Source: Crenobacter intestini
GTDB lineage: Bacteria > Pseudomonadota > Gammaproteobacteria > Burkholderiales > Chromobacteriaceae
Length of the DNA stretch: 64,000 nt
Direction of reading: 5' to 3'
Assembly (NCBI RefSeq): GCF_004919095.1
Contig: NZ_STGJ01000007.1
Coordinates: forward strand, 62,001 to 126,000
The position numbers were made by a program, and so were the translations under genes. Below the pieces are notes generated by a model. The model had not been told where the DNA came from. It searched no databases and saw nothing but the letters and a program-made list of their open reading frames with translations. This document shows positions 1 through 8,699 of this stretch, one piece after another. Position 1 is the stretch's first letter, and the number at the start of each line of letters is the position of its first letter.

Positions 1-107
1 CATTTGCAAGCGTGCAGGTGGTTGATGCGTATAGGTAATTACATATGTGTACAGAGTGTGGGGCAGTGACTTTTGCTTCTCATGCAGCATGATTTGCGCG
101 AGTTTTC

Positions 108-121
108 ATGATCTTGATCAA
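108..121. promoter_or_regulatory. FNR/ANR-like box upstream of the sugar importer
   Basis: The 14-mer reads aTGAT-N4-ATCAA, 9 of 10 matches to the FNR/ANR consensus TTGAT-N4-ATCAA. Its centre is about 43 bp upstream of the AGCGCT palindrome at 158-163. This is the distance expected if FNR acted as a class II activator and the palindrome overlapped the transcription start. A perfect FNR box near the porin/exporter pair of the same locus (13174-13187) strengthens the call. Binding is inferred, not shown. Confidence 0.5.
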
Positions 122-153
122 TAAATGCGCGGCCGTCTCTTGTTCGTCCTATC

Positions 154-167
154 TCACAGCGCTACGA
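154..167. promoter_or_regulatory. Putative LacI-type operator, importer promoter
   Basis: The site has an AGCGCT core (158-163) flanked by TCAC and ACGA. The same core with an NCGA-type right flank occurs before the SDR gene and the dehydratase operon. LacI-family operators are palindromes with a central CpG, which fits. The likely ligand is the LacI-family protein encoded at 2615-3688. Confidence 0.5.
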
Positions 168-290
168 TGCTCGCCACAGTGACGGCAGGACCGAGGCGAT
201 GTCGCCGATGACCCGGCTGTTCCAACCTTTTCTACAATCCCGACCGGGCTGTCGCGGTGCTGGCGCGCCGCAAAGCCTCTGGAGACCCGC

Positions 291-1712
291 ATGAGTGCCC
301 ATGCAGCAACGATGGACGACAAGATGACCGCGCCCGCGGCCGAGAAGGCAGGCAACGGCCGCCTGCCTTTCAAGGAGAAGTTTGCCTACGGGGTGGGTGA
401 CTTCGGCTACAACTTCATTCTCGACATCACCACGCTCTACCTGCTCAAGTTCCTGACCGACGTCGCAGGCATCCACGCGGCTTGGGCTGGTGTGATCTTC
501 CTGGTGGCCAAGGTGTTTACCGGTTTCACCGACCTGGGTACCGGCATGCTGCTCGACGCGCGCCACAAGTTCGGCCCGCGTGGCAAGTTCCGTCCCTTCC
601 TGCTGTGGACGACCATTCCGCTCTTTATCCTGAACTGCCTGCTGTTCTGGAACTTCGAAGCGCTGGGCGCGACGGCGAAGACCATCCTCTTCATCGTCTG
701 CTTCATGGGTTTCGGCCTGTTCTTCAGTCTGGGCAACGCGACCTACGGCGCGATGGTGCCGGCGATGACCACCAATGTGCAGGACCGTGCCGAGCTGGCC
801 GCCTGGCGTCAGGGTGGTGCCAACACCGGTCTCTTGCTGTGCACGGTCGGCTTCATGCCGCTGGTGCTGATGTTCGATAGCCAGGCCACCGGCTACATCG
901 TCGCCGCCATCGTGTACACCGGTATCGGTTGCCTGGCCGCGATCTACTGCTACAAGAACGTCAAGGAGCGCCACCTGGTCGCGCCGCCGGCACCGGTCGA
1001 GGGCAAGAGCCAGACCAAGGAAGGCATCCGCGCGGTCATGCAGAACAAGCCGTTGCTGGTGCTGGCGATCGCCAACCTGCTGACGCTGTCCGCATTCAAC
1101 GTCAAGCTGTCGGTGCAGGTGTTCTACGCACAGTACGTGCTGGGCGACGTGTCGATGGTGTCCTACATGTCCTTCGTGTCGATGGGCTGTATCTACGTCG
1201 GCGTGCTGATGGTGCCGTCGATGGTGCGTCGCTTCGGCAAGAAGGCGGTTTACCTGACCGGCCTCGCGCTGTGGGCGGCGGGCGACATCTTCAACCTGTT
1301 CTTCGGCGGTAGCGTGATGAGCTACGTCGTGTTCACCTCGCTGGCCTTCTTCGGCTCCGCCTTCGTCAACAGCCTGAACTGGGCGTTCGTGTCCGACTGC
1401 GTCGAATACGGCGAGTGGAAGACCAACGTGCGTACCGAAGGCCTGGTCTACTGCGGCATGACCTTCTTCCGCAAGTGCTCGCAGGCGATCGCCGGCTTTA
1501 TCCCGGGCTTCGCGCTGGCCATGGTCGGTTACATGCCCAACGTCGAGCAGACCGCCGAAGCTAAGGCAGGTATCACCGGCCTGATCTTCATCTACCCGGC
1601 TTCGCTCGCCATCGTGACTGCGCTGGTGATCGGCTTCTTCTTCACGCTGAACGACACCTTCTACAAGAAGATCGTCGCGGACCTGGAAGCGCGCCGCGCC
1701 GCCAAGGCCTGA
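291..1712 (+). CDS. GPH-family (MFS) sugar:cation symporter, candidate sulfoquinovose importer
   Basis: This 473-residue polytopic protein has about 12 hydrophobic segments. It is of the glycoside-pentoside-hexuronide:cation symporter type (melibiose permease family), the family of the E. coli YihO/YihP sulfoquinovosidase-cluster transporters. An MFS-like loop with D-x-G-T-G-M-L-L-D-A-R and a following K-F-G-P-R-G-K-F-R-P stretch lies near residues 80-105. The ATG at 291 follows a GGAGA ribosome-binding site at 281-285. The gene is the first of the SQ locus, divergent from the regulator-side genes, and has its own operator and FNR-like box. Its strong terminator at 1765-1796 suggests a monocistronic unit. 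Substrate (SQ or SQ-glycerol) is inferred from context; export of a product is the main alternative. Confidence 0.8.
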   Translation: MSAHAATMDDKMTAPAAEKAGNGRLPFKEKFAYGVGDFGYNFILDITTLYLLKFLTDVAGIHAAWAGVIFLVAKVFTGFTDLGTGMLLDARHKFGPRGKFRPFLLWTTIPLFILNCLLFWNFEALGATAKTILFIVCFMGFGLFFSLGNATYGAMVPAMTTNVQDRAELAAWRQGGANTGLLLCTVGFMPLVLMFDSQATGYIVAAIVYTGIGCLAAIYCYKNVKERHLVAPPAPVEGKSQTKEGIRAVMQNKPLLVLAIANLLTLSAFNVKLSVQVFYAQYVLGDVSMVSYMSFVSMGCIYVGVLMVPSMVRRFGKKAVYLTGLALWAAGDIFNLFFGGSVMSYVVFTSLAFFGSAFVNSLNWAFVSDCVEYGEWKTNVRTEGLVYCGMTFFRKCSQAIAGFIPGFALAMVGYMPNVEQTAEAKAGITGLIFIYPASLAIVTALVIGFFFTLNDTFYKKIVADLEARRAAKA

Positions 1713-1764
1713 AATAGCTGACAGGGGTACGGGCAGGCTGACCGGCTTGCCCGGATCCGGACAC

Positions 1765-1796
1765 GACCCTGCCGGCCTCTGCCGGCAGGGTCTTTT
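1765..1796 (+). terminator. Rho-independent terminator after the importer gene
   Basis: A perfect 12-bp stem (1765-1776 with 1781-1792) with loop CTCT is followed by TTTT. Confidence 0.85.
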
Positions 1797-1812
1797 ACAT
1801 GGAATGCACAAG

Positions 1813-2361
1813 ATGGCGAAAATCGATTTCAGGCTGGCCACCGCGGCAGACGCGCACGTGCTGGCCGAACTGCACCTGGCGAGCTGGCGGGTCTGTTACG
1901 GCCACCTGCTCAACGCGCGCTACCTCGAGAGCCGCGCTGCGCTGGATGAGCGGCTGGCGTTCTGGCGACAGCAACTGGCCGACGTGGGCAAGCGCATCGA
2001 GGTCGGTGTCTGCGCCGGGCAGGTGGTGGCCATGTGCCACGCCGACGCGCAGGCCGACGCCACCGGCGAGGTCTTCATCGACAACCTGCACGTGTTGCCG
2101 GCCTTTCAGGGGCAGGGGCTGGGCCAACGGCTGATGGCCCGCCAACTGGACGCTGTCGAGCAGCAGGGCGGATGCAGCCGGGTCGCGCTGACGGTGGTGG
2201 AAGGCAACTTGCCGGCGCGCGGCTTCTACCGCGCCAAGGGCGGGGTCGAAGAGCCGCATGGCGAGCACCGCTACGGCGACGGCAGCGTGCTTCCCTTGCT
2301 GCGAGTGGTGTGGGACGACCCGGCGGCGATGCGCGCCAAGGTGGCCCGGGCCGCAGCCTGA
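1813..2361 (+). CDS. GNAT-family N-acetyltransferase
   Basis: This 182-residue protein has the GNAT fold signature. Its acetyl-CoA loop is the segment LPAFQGQGLGQRLM (residues about 96-109, Q/R-x-x-G-x-G/A type), followed by a C-terminal V-x-x-x-N-x-x-A-R-G-F-Y motif typical of small-molecule or protein acetyltransferases. The ATG at 1813 is preferred over 1804 because GGA at 1801-1803 gives a usable spacing. The gene sits between two terminators, so it is probably transcribed on its own. The acceptor substrate cannot be told from sequence. A role in SQ metabolism is not indicated beyond location. Confidence 0.75.
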   Translation: MAKIDFRLATAADAHVLAELHLASWRVCYGHLLNARYLESRAALDERLAFWRQQLADVGKRIEVGVCAGQVVAMCHADAQADATGEVFIDNLHVLPAFQGQGLGQRLMARQLDAVEQQGGCSRVALTVVEGNLPARGFYRAKGGVEEPHGEHRYGDGSVLPLLRVVWDDPAAMRAKVARAAA

Positions 2362-2388
2362 AGCCGGCTGGCTGTCGTTTACAGGAAG

Positions 2389-2421
2389 GCGCCGTGCCCC
2401 CTTGCGGGAGACGGCGCTTTT
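2389..2421 (+). terminator. Rho-independent terminator after the GNAT gene
   Basis: The stem GCGCCGT (2389-2395) pairs with ACGGCGC (2411-2417) and is followed by a short T run. Confidence 0.7.
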
Positions 2422-2511
2422 GTATGTAGCCGGCGGCTATGGCTGGGTGAACGTGGGGCTCGCTTGCCGCTCAAGTGCGCTTGCGGTGCCGCGTACCGTC
2501 CGTCTGGGCAA

Positions 2512-2540
2512 GGAAAAGCCCGCTAGGTGCGGGCTTTTCC
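2512..2540. terminator. Bidirectional terminator between the GNAT and LacI-family genes
   Basis: A perfect 12-bp stem (2512-2523 with 2529-2540) carries AAAA on its left arm and TTTT on its right arm. It can therefore end transcripts from either side. It lies downstream of the minus-strand regulator gene. Confidence 0.8.
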
Positions 2541-2614
2541 GGAAAGGCGATTGCGCGTCTGGCGACGGGGGGGCATGGCTGCCGGGGCACCCACGCCGGC
2601 CTCGCTGCCCCTTA

Positions 2615-3688
2615 TTACATAATGCGGGTGGTCGCGCGGGGGATCAGCTCAAAGCCGACGTCGACGGCGTGGTCCGGCCACGCCTCCTGCGGGGCCTCGC
2701 AGCGCTCGATCAGTCCCTGCATCAGCTGGCTGCCGATCTGCCAGCGGTGCGGGCGGATGGTAGTCAGCGGCGGGTTGCTGCATTCCGCGAAGTCCAGGTC
2801 GCCGTAGCCGATGACCGACAGGCGCTCCGGCACGCGGATGCCGCGGCGTTGCGCCTCGAACAGGACGCCCAGCGCCAGCCAGTCGTTGGAGCAGATCACG
2901 CCGTCGATCGACTTGTTGGCCGCCAGGGCACTGGCGATCGCCGTGCCTGCGCCCTGCACCAGGTGCTCGGTGGTCGGCGGGATATTGATGACCAGGGGTG
3001 CGTGCAGGCCGGCGGCCTTGACCGCTTCGACATAAGCGTCCGCGCGCACGCGGGCTCGGTGGTCGCAGTTCAGGCGCACCCCCAGATAGACCACATGCTT
3101 GCAGCCGCCCTCGTACAGGTGTTCGAGGGCGCTCTGGCCGAGGTCCGTGTGGTCGAAACCGACCTGCAGGCCCAGATGCGGCGTGCCAAGTTCCCACATC
3201 TGTCCGACCGGGATACCGGCGGCCTTGAGCATGCCGATGGTGCGCTCGTTCTGGTGGCAACCGGTCAGCACCATCGCGGCCGGGGACCATTCCAGGAAGG
3301 TCCTGACCAGCTCTTCCTCGCGTTCGGGGTTGAAGTCGGAATTGCCAAGCAGCAGGTTGTAGCCGGCCTTTTCTGCCACTTCCTGCATGGCCTCGACCGA
3401 GCGTGCGAAAAAGCTGTTGGAAATCGTCGGGATGATCACGGCGATGGTGCGGCTCTTGGCGGCTGCCAGGCTGCCAGCCAGCCGGTTGGGGACGTAGTGC
3501 AGCGTTTCGATCGCCTGCCTGACCTTGTCGCGCAGTTTGTCAGAGACGGCTTCCGGCTTGCGCAGGTACAGCGATACGGTGCTGGGTGAGACGTCGGCCA
3601 GTTTGGCGACGTCCAGCATGGTGGTGCGTTGCGTACCCCGACGGCTGCGCTGGCGGGGTTTGATATTCGGAAATTCCACGGCGTTCAT
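2615..3688 (-). CDS. LacI-family transcriptional regulator of the SQ locus
   Basis: This 357-residue protein has an N-terminal helix-turn-helix (about residues 24-50, TMLDVAKLADVSPSTVSLYL) and a hinge helix with the L-A-x-S-L-A-A core. A periplasmic-binding-protein-like sensor domain of GntR (gluconate) type starts at R-T-I-A-V-I-I-P. It is the only regulator in the locus and is the natural candidate for the AGCGCT palindromes at 158, 4690, 4757, 12228, 13100 and 13124. A degenerate copy (AGCGCC at 3720-3725) overlaps its own start region, so autoregulation is plausible. The inducer is inferred to be SQ or a sulfo-ED intermediate. E. coli instead uses the DeoR-family YihW. Confidence 0.85.
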   Translation of the reverse strand: MNAVEFPNIKPRQRSRRGTQRTTMLDVAKLADVSPSTVSLYLRKPEAVSDKLRDKVRQAIETLHYVPNRLAGSLAAAKSRTIAVIIPTISNSFFARSVEAMQEVAEKAGYNLLLGNSDFNPEREEELVRTFLEWSPAAMVLTGCHQNERTIGMLKAAGIPVGQMWELGTPHLGLQVGFDHTDLGQSALEHLYEGGCKHVVYLGVRLNCDHRARVRADAYVEAVKAAGLHAPLVINIPPTTEHLVQGAGTAIASALAANKSIDGVICSNDWLALGVLFEAQRRGIRVPERLSVIGYGDLDFAECSNPPLTTIRPHRWQIGSQLMQGLIERCEAPQEAWPDHAVDVGFELIPRATTRIM

Positions 3689-3715
3689 ATCAAAAATTCG
3701 AATAATTGGGCGAGA

Positions 3716-3729
3716 TTATAGCGCCAACG
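3716..3729. promoter_or_regulatory. Degenerate operator and -10 element of the regulator gene
   Basis: TTAT-AGCGCC-AACG resembles the AGCGCT sites with one core change. The minus strand reads TATAAT at 3720-3715, a perfect -10 hexamer for the regulator gene that starts at 3688, so binding here would block it. Confidence 0.4.
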
Positions 3730-3758
3730 ACCGGCAGTGTGCTGCCGGCCGTTGGCGC
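3721..3758. terminator. Long hairpin between the SDR and regulator genes
   Basis: A 17-bp stem with one A/C mismatch (3721-3737 with 3742-3758) has loop TGTG. It lies downstream of the SDR gene. No U tract follows on the minus strand, so it may be a weak terminator or an mRNA 3' end stabiliser. Confidence 0.5.
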
Positions 3759-3846
3759 TTCCAAAAATGTGCAAAGGTGCGGTACACGCGCCTTGGGGGG
3801 ATGCCTGGCGCACCGCGGTGACCGCCGTGCGCCTTGTCGCAACCGC

Positions 3847-4812
<966 letters not shown>

Positions 4813-4839
4813 CTACTTGAATCCGGAAGGCGGGCGGAG

Positions 4840-6852
4840 TTACAGCGAGGTAAGACCGGCAAACAGCTCCTTCCAAGCACTGTCTGCACGGTAGAACACC
4901 GGCGGCTGGCCGATCGGTGCGGGCAGCGTGATGCGCTGGCCGCCGGTGATTTTCTGGCCGGTCCAGGCGTGCACCCAGTCGGTGCCGGCCGGCAGGTAAG
5001 TGGTCCACTCGTCGACGCCCGGCTTGTGCACCGGCGCCACCAGCATGTCGGCACCGTACAGGTACTGTTCCTGGTTGGCGTAGGTTTCCGGGTCGTGTTC
5101 GAAGTGCAGCATCATCGCGCGCTGGACCGGGTAGCCCTTGGCCGAAGCTTCTTCGACCAGCGACTTCAGGTACGGTACCAGGTGGGTGTACACGCGGGTC
5201 ATGCGGGCGAAGTGGGCGAGGGTCGCGCCGTCCTGGTCGAACTGGAAGTTCTCGCCCGGGCGGTTGCCTTCGTGGGTGCGCATCACCGGGGTGAACGCGG
5301 CCATTTCCACCCAGCGGTCGAACAGTTCCTTGGTACGGCGGTTGCCGAACAGCGAGGTGTAACCGCCGATATCGCTGTGGTGGTAGGCGTTACCCAGCAT
5401 GCCGGAGGACAGCGCGCCGGAGATCACGGTGACCAGGCCGTCGTGACGGGTAAAGTCCACGCTCTGGTCGCCGGCCCACAGCAGCGGGCAGTAGCGCTGC
5501 ACGCCGGTGTAGCCTGCGCGCATGAAGAACAGCGCGTCGCCGGTCTGGCCGTTGGCTTCAACCGCTTCGGCGTTGCATTTGGCCCACAGGGTCGGCCACG
5601 CGTTGTGCATCAGCTTGGCGTCGACGCCGTTGGACAGGTAGACGTTCTCGGTCGGCAGGTATTCGCCGAAGTCGGCCATCCAGCCCTTGATGCCCATGTT
5701 GAGCATGTTTTCGCGGATCACCACGTCCTGGAACCACTTGGAGGCTTCCGGGTTGGTGAAGTCGACGATGCCGCAGTCGAATTCGCCGAAGTCGACCAGC
5801 GCGACGTTGCCGTCCTTGTCCAGCGCGAGGTAGCCCTTTTCCTTGGCGACCGGGAACAGCTGGCCGTCGTTGCACAGGTAGGGGTTCACGTAACCGAGGA
5901 ACTCGATGCCGCGCTCGTTCAGCTCCTTGATCTTCTCCGGCAGGTTCGGGTAGCGGTCCTGGTGGTGTTTCCAGTCCCAGTCCCAGAACAGGCGGGCGCC
6001 GAAAGAGGTGACGCGCAGGCCGCACCAGTCTTCGCTCCATACGCCGGAGACCTTGATGCCGTGGTTCAGCGCGTTTTCCATACGGGTGAAGGTGTTCACC
6101 TCGCCGCCCTTCAGGCCGAGGATCGCGCCGTTGTACACCCATTCCGGCAGCTTCGGCTGGCGGCCGAACTGGGCGGACAGCTTCTCGACCAGGTCGAGGT
6201 AGGTCGCGCCGGTCTTGATCTGCAGCTCGGCCGGGATCGCCCACACTTGCAGTTCATGGAAGTTGTTGTGACGGAAGTCGAAGTCCGCGTAAGCGGTGGT
6301 TTCGATGTGCGCCGAGTACTTGCGCGACGACACGAAGGTCGGCTGCGGGTAGTTGGTGTGGTAGTAGTCGCCACCGGCCTTCATCGAGTCGGCCTTGAAG
6401 GTGATCTCGGTGCTCTTGTCGCGGCCGACGCCCGGCTCGGAGGTCCACAGCGGGAAGTTGCGGCCACGCAGGTCGAAGTAGGACATCTGTTCGCCGCAGC
6501 CCCAGATGTGTTCTTTCTTCTGCGCCGGCAGGCGGATCCAGCAGCGGTTCAGCGACGCGTCGTGCGCTTCGAAGGCGAACTTGAAGTCGTCGCCGTCGAT
6601 GTGCAGGGTGGCGGTCAGCATCTCCGGCTGGCCAGCGGCGGCGGACAGGTGGATCTTGTCGCCGTCGATGCGGGCGTGGGTCAGCGCGACGCGCGACTCG
6701 AGGTAGTCTTCGATGTCGAAGTTGCCGCGGTAGATTTCCATCTTCTCTTCGCCGTGGCCGACGAAGAAGGCCGGCTGGGCGGCGGTGTGGGCAAACAGCA
6801 GGGTTTCGTTGTGGCGGATTTCAAAGCCGCCGTCGATGACGATCAGTTGCAT
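4840..6852 (-). CDS. yihQ: Sulfoquinovosidase (GH31, YihQ-type)
   Basis: This 670-residue GH31 enzyme is close in length to E. coli YihQ. The nucleophile is D394 in WMADFGEYLP and the acid/base is D462 in AGDQ. The sulfonate-recognition set is present as K248 (GLKGG), E274 (WSEDW), R287 and W290 (GARLFW) and Y498 (DIGGY). This is the KERWY arrangement described for the Agrobacterium enzyme, rather than QQRWY of E. coli. These residues separate SQases from ordinary alpha-glucosidases. The enzyme should release SQ from SQ-glycerol or sulfolipid fragments in the cytoplasm; no signal peptide is seen. It is the last gene of the operon 12166-4840, 48 bp after the reductase gene, with a hairpin (6873-6890) between them. 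Confidence 0.93.
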   Translation of the reverse strand: MQLIVIDGGFEIRHNETLLFAHTAAQPAFFVGHGEEKMEIYRGNFDIEDYLESRVALTHARIDGDKIHLSAAAGQPEMLTATLHIDGDDFKFAFEAHDASLNRCWIRLPAQKKEHIWGCGEQMSYFDLRGRNFPLWTSEPGVGRDKSTEITFKADSMKAGGDYYHTNYPQPTFVSSRKYSAHIETTAYADFDFRHNNFHELQVWAIPAELQIKTGATYLDLVEKLSAQFGRQPKLPEWVYNGAILGLKGGEVNTFTRMENALNHGIKVSGVWSEDWCGLRVTSFGARLFWDWDWKHHQDRYPNLPEKIKELNERGIEFLGYVNPYLCNDGQLFPVAKEKGYLALDKDGNVALVDFGEFDCGIVDFTNPEASKWFQDVVIRENMLNMGIKGWMADFGEYLPTENVYLSNGVDAKLMHNAWPTLWAKCNAEAVEANGQTGDALFFMRAGYTGVQRYCPLLWAGDQSVDFTRHDGLVTVISGALSSGMLGNAYHHSDIGGYTSLFGNRRTKELFDRWVEMAAFTPVMRTHEGNRPGENFQFDQDGATLAHFARMTRVYTHLVPYLKSLVEEASAKGYPVQRAMMLHFEHDPETYANQEQYLYGADMLVAPVHKPGVDEWTTYLPAGTDWVHAWTGQKITGGQRITLPAPIGQPPVFYRADSAWKELFAGLTSL

Positions 6853-6900
6853 TTCAATGCCTCGATAGGGTTGGGCAGCCGGGGCTGCCCGAATGGAAAC

Positions 6901-7764
6901 TTAGTGTGCGCGCAGCTTGACGGACTTGATGGACGCGCAGAAGTCTTCGCGGCCCATGCCGTTATCGATGGCAAAGTTGTACACGCTCTGGCAGTTGAGC
7001 ACGCCCGGCAGCTTCAGACCCTTGGGCTCGACCATGCGCACCATGCAGTCGATGTCCTTGCCCATGTTCTCCAGCGAGAACGCGGTGGTGTAGTCTTCGG
7101 CCTTCAGCGCGTTCAGCTTGCTGGTCAGGTAGAAGTTGCTGGCGCCGCCGTAGGACACTGCGGTCGCGAAGTCTTCGGTGCTGATGCCGAATTCGTGCGC
7201 GGCGGTCAGCATTTCGTTGACACCGTTCTGGATCTCGGCAACCAGCACGTTGTGTGCAAGCTTCATCACCAGACCGCGGCCGTTGGCACCGAGGTGGATG
7301 ATGTTGCAGCCCATGCAGGCGAGAATGTCGCGCACGCGCTCGAAGGAGGCCGCGTCGCCGCCGACGTAGATGCCGAGGGTGCCGTCCTTGGCCGCCGGCA
7401 CGCTCTTGACCACCGGTGCGTCCAGCATCACGGCGCCGGTCTTGGCGACCTGTTCGGACAGTTCGACCGACACCGCCACGTCGATAGTCGACATGTCGAT
7501 CAGCACCTGGCCTGCGCGGGCGACCGGCAGCAGTTCGCGGTACACCGCCTGCACATGCTCGGATTTGGGCACCATCGAGACCACCACGTCGCAGGTCTCG
7601 CCCACTTCGCGGATCGACGCGGCAGCTTCGGCGCCGGCTTCAACCAGCAGGGCGACCTTGGCCGCGTCCAGGTCGAACACGCGCACCGGGTGGCCGGATT
7701 TCTTCACCAGGTTGAGGCTCATCGCCTCGCCCATCAGCCCAAGGCCAATAAAACCGATTTTCAT
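6901..7764 (-). CDS. Beta-hydroxyacid dehydrogenase family protein, candidate sulfolactaldehyde reductase
   Basis: This 287-residue member of the 3-hydroxyisobutyrate dehydrogenase family has a Rossmann G-L-G-L-M-G at residues 7-12. D31 at the end of beta-2 favours NAD(H), and the catalytic lysine is K168 with N172. The usual substrate loop D-x-P-V-S-G-G is replaced by D-A-P-V-V-K-S (K120). In E. coli YihU, the known sulfolactaldehyde (SLA) reductase, the same loop carries an arginine (V-G-R-T), so a basic residue is kept where the sulfonate binds. Reduction of SLA to DHPS is inferred. It lies between the lactonase and SQase genes. No SLA dehydrogenase of aldehyde-dehydrogenase type is present in the locus. 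Confidence 0.72.
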   Translation of the reverse strand: MKIGFIGLGLMGEAMSLNLVKKSGHPVRVFDLDAAKVALLVEAGAEAAASIREVGETCDVVVSMVPKSEHVQAVYRELLPVARAGQVLIDMSTIDVAVSVELSEQVAKTGAVMLDAPVVKSVPAAKDGTLGIYVGGDAASFERVRDILACMGCNIIHLGANGRGLVMKLAHNVLVAEIQNGVNEMLTAAHEFGISTEDFATAVSYGGASNFYLTSKLNALKAEDYTTAFSLENMGKDIDCMVRMVEPKGLKLPGVLNCQSVYNFAIDNGMGREDFCASIKSVKLRAH

Positions 7765-7820
7765 TTGTCTGCTCCTCTATGTGTCCATGTGGACGGCGCC
7801 TGCGGCACCGTCCGAATTCA

Positions 7821-8699
7821 TCAGCCGCGGAAAAGCGGTTCGGCACGGCCGGCGACGTTCACGCGGACCGCGAACAGGTTGCCGGACTCGGGGTACTGCG
7901 CCAGCTCTTCCTCGCTGCGGTTCTCGCGGCTGGAGGTGATGTAGAGCGTCTTGAGGTCGTCGCCACCGAAGGCGACCATGGTCGGCCAGCGTACCGGCAG
8001 GCGGATTTCGTCGACGATCTCGCCGTTTTCCGGGTTGATGCGCAGCACGCGGCCGCCGTCGAACATCGCCGTCCAGTAGTAGCCTTCGCTGTCGAAGGCC
8101 GCGCCGTCCGGGCGGCCGCCGGTGCCGCGCTCGAATTCGCGCAGCGTCTCGCGCTCCCCCGGGTTGCCCGCTTCGTCCAGCGGGTAGCGGTACAGGATGT
8201 GGTTGGGGGTGTCGGTGTGGAACATCCAGCGGCCGTCCGGGCTGAAGCCCAGGCCGTTGGAGACCAGCACGTCGCCGCCCATCACTTCGCTCTCACCGGT
8301 CGGCTTGACGCGGACCAGCTTGCCGCCCTTGTGGTCGCGCGGCTCCCAGATGGTGCCGGCCCAGAAGTTGCCGAGAAGGTCGACGTGGCCGTCGTTGAAG
8401 CGGCTCTTCGAGGTATCGGTCGGGTTGTCGCCGACCTGCTTTTCGATGTTGCCGTCGGCGTCGGTCAGGAAGATGCCGTTGCGCAGCGCGACGATGAAGC
8501 CGCCCTGTTCGCGCAGGCCGAAGCAGCCGATATGGGCGGGCATGGCCATCACGCGGTTTTCGCCGGTGGCCGGGTCGAATCGGTTGAGGGCCGGGGCCAG
8601 GATGTCGACCCAGTACAGGACCTGCTCGCGCGCCGACCAGATCGGGCATTCACCCAGGTGGGCCTGCGCGGCGAGGGCGGTTTGAACCTCGTAAGTCAT
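7821..8699 (-). CDS. SMP-30/gluconolactonase family protein, candidate 6-deoxy-6-sulfogluconolactonase
   Basis: This 292-residue six-bladed propeller protein of the SMP-30/gluconolaconase/LRE family has the metal-ligand motif G-E-C-P-x-W (E17). Conserved S-K-S-R-F-N-D-G-H and S-N-G-L-G-F-S-P-D-G segments supply further metal and active-site residues. Hydrolysis of sulfogluconolactone to sulfogluconate is step two of sulfo-ED. The ATG at 8699 overlaps the mutarotase stop codon by 4 nt (ATGA), implying translational coupling. A longer in-frame extension upstream is rejected because it runs through the mutarotase gene. Confidence 0.8.
   Translation of the reverse strand: MTYEVQTALAAQAHLGECPIWSAREQVLYWVDILAPALNRFDPATGENRVMAMPAHIGCFGLREQGGFIVALRNGIFLTDADGNIEKQVGDNPTDTSKSRFNDGHVDLLGNFWAGTIWEPRDHKGGKLVRVKPTGESEVMGGDVLVSNGLGFSPDGRWMFHTDTPNHILYRYPLDEAGNPGERETLREFERGTGGRPDGAAFDSEGYYWTAMFDGGRVLRINPENGEIVDEIRLPVRWPTMVAFGGDDLKTLYITSSRENRSEEELAQYPESGNLFAVRVNVAGRAEPLFRG

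Noticed and set aside
162-1841. 559-codon open frame on the minus strand opposite the importer gene
   Set aside because: Shadow of the GC-rich importer codons: Arg/His/Gln-rich with no domain, signal or ribosome-binding site.
4840-6852. GH31 enzyme as an ordinary alpha-glucosidase or xylosidase
   Set aside because: The sulfonate-binding K/E/R/W/Y residues are all present and the neighbouring genes complete an SQ pathway.
4969-7944. Very long open frame on the plus strand opposite the SQase, reductase and lactonase genes
   Set aside because: It is antisense to three well-supported enzymes; its translation is low-complexity (rich in H, V, R, Q), as expected from the complement of GC-rich codons.
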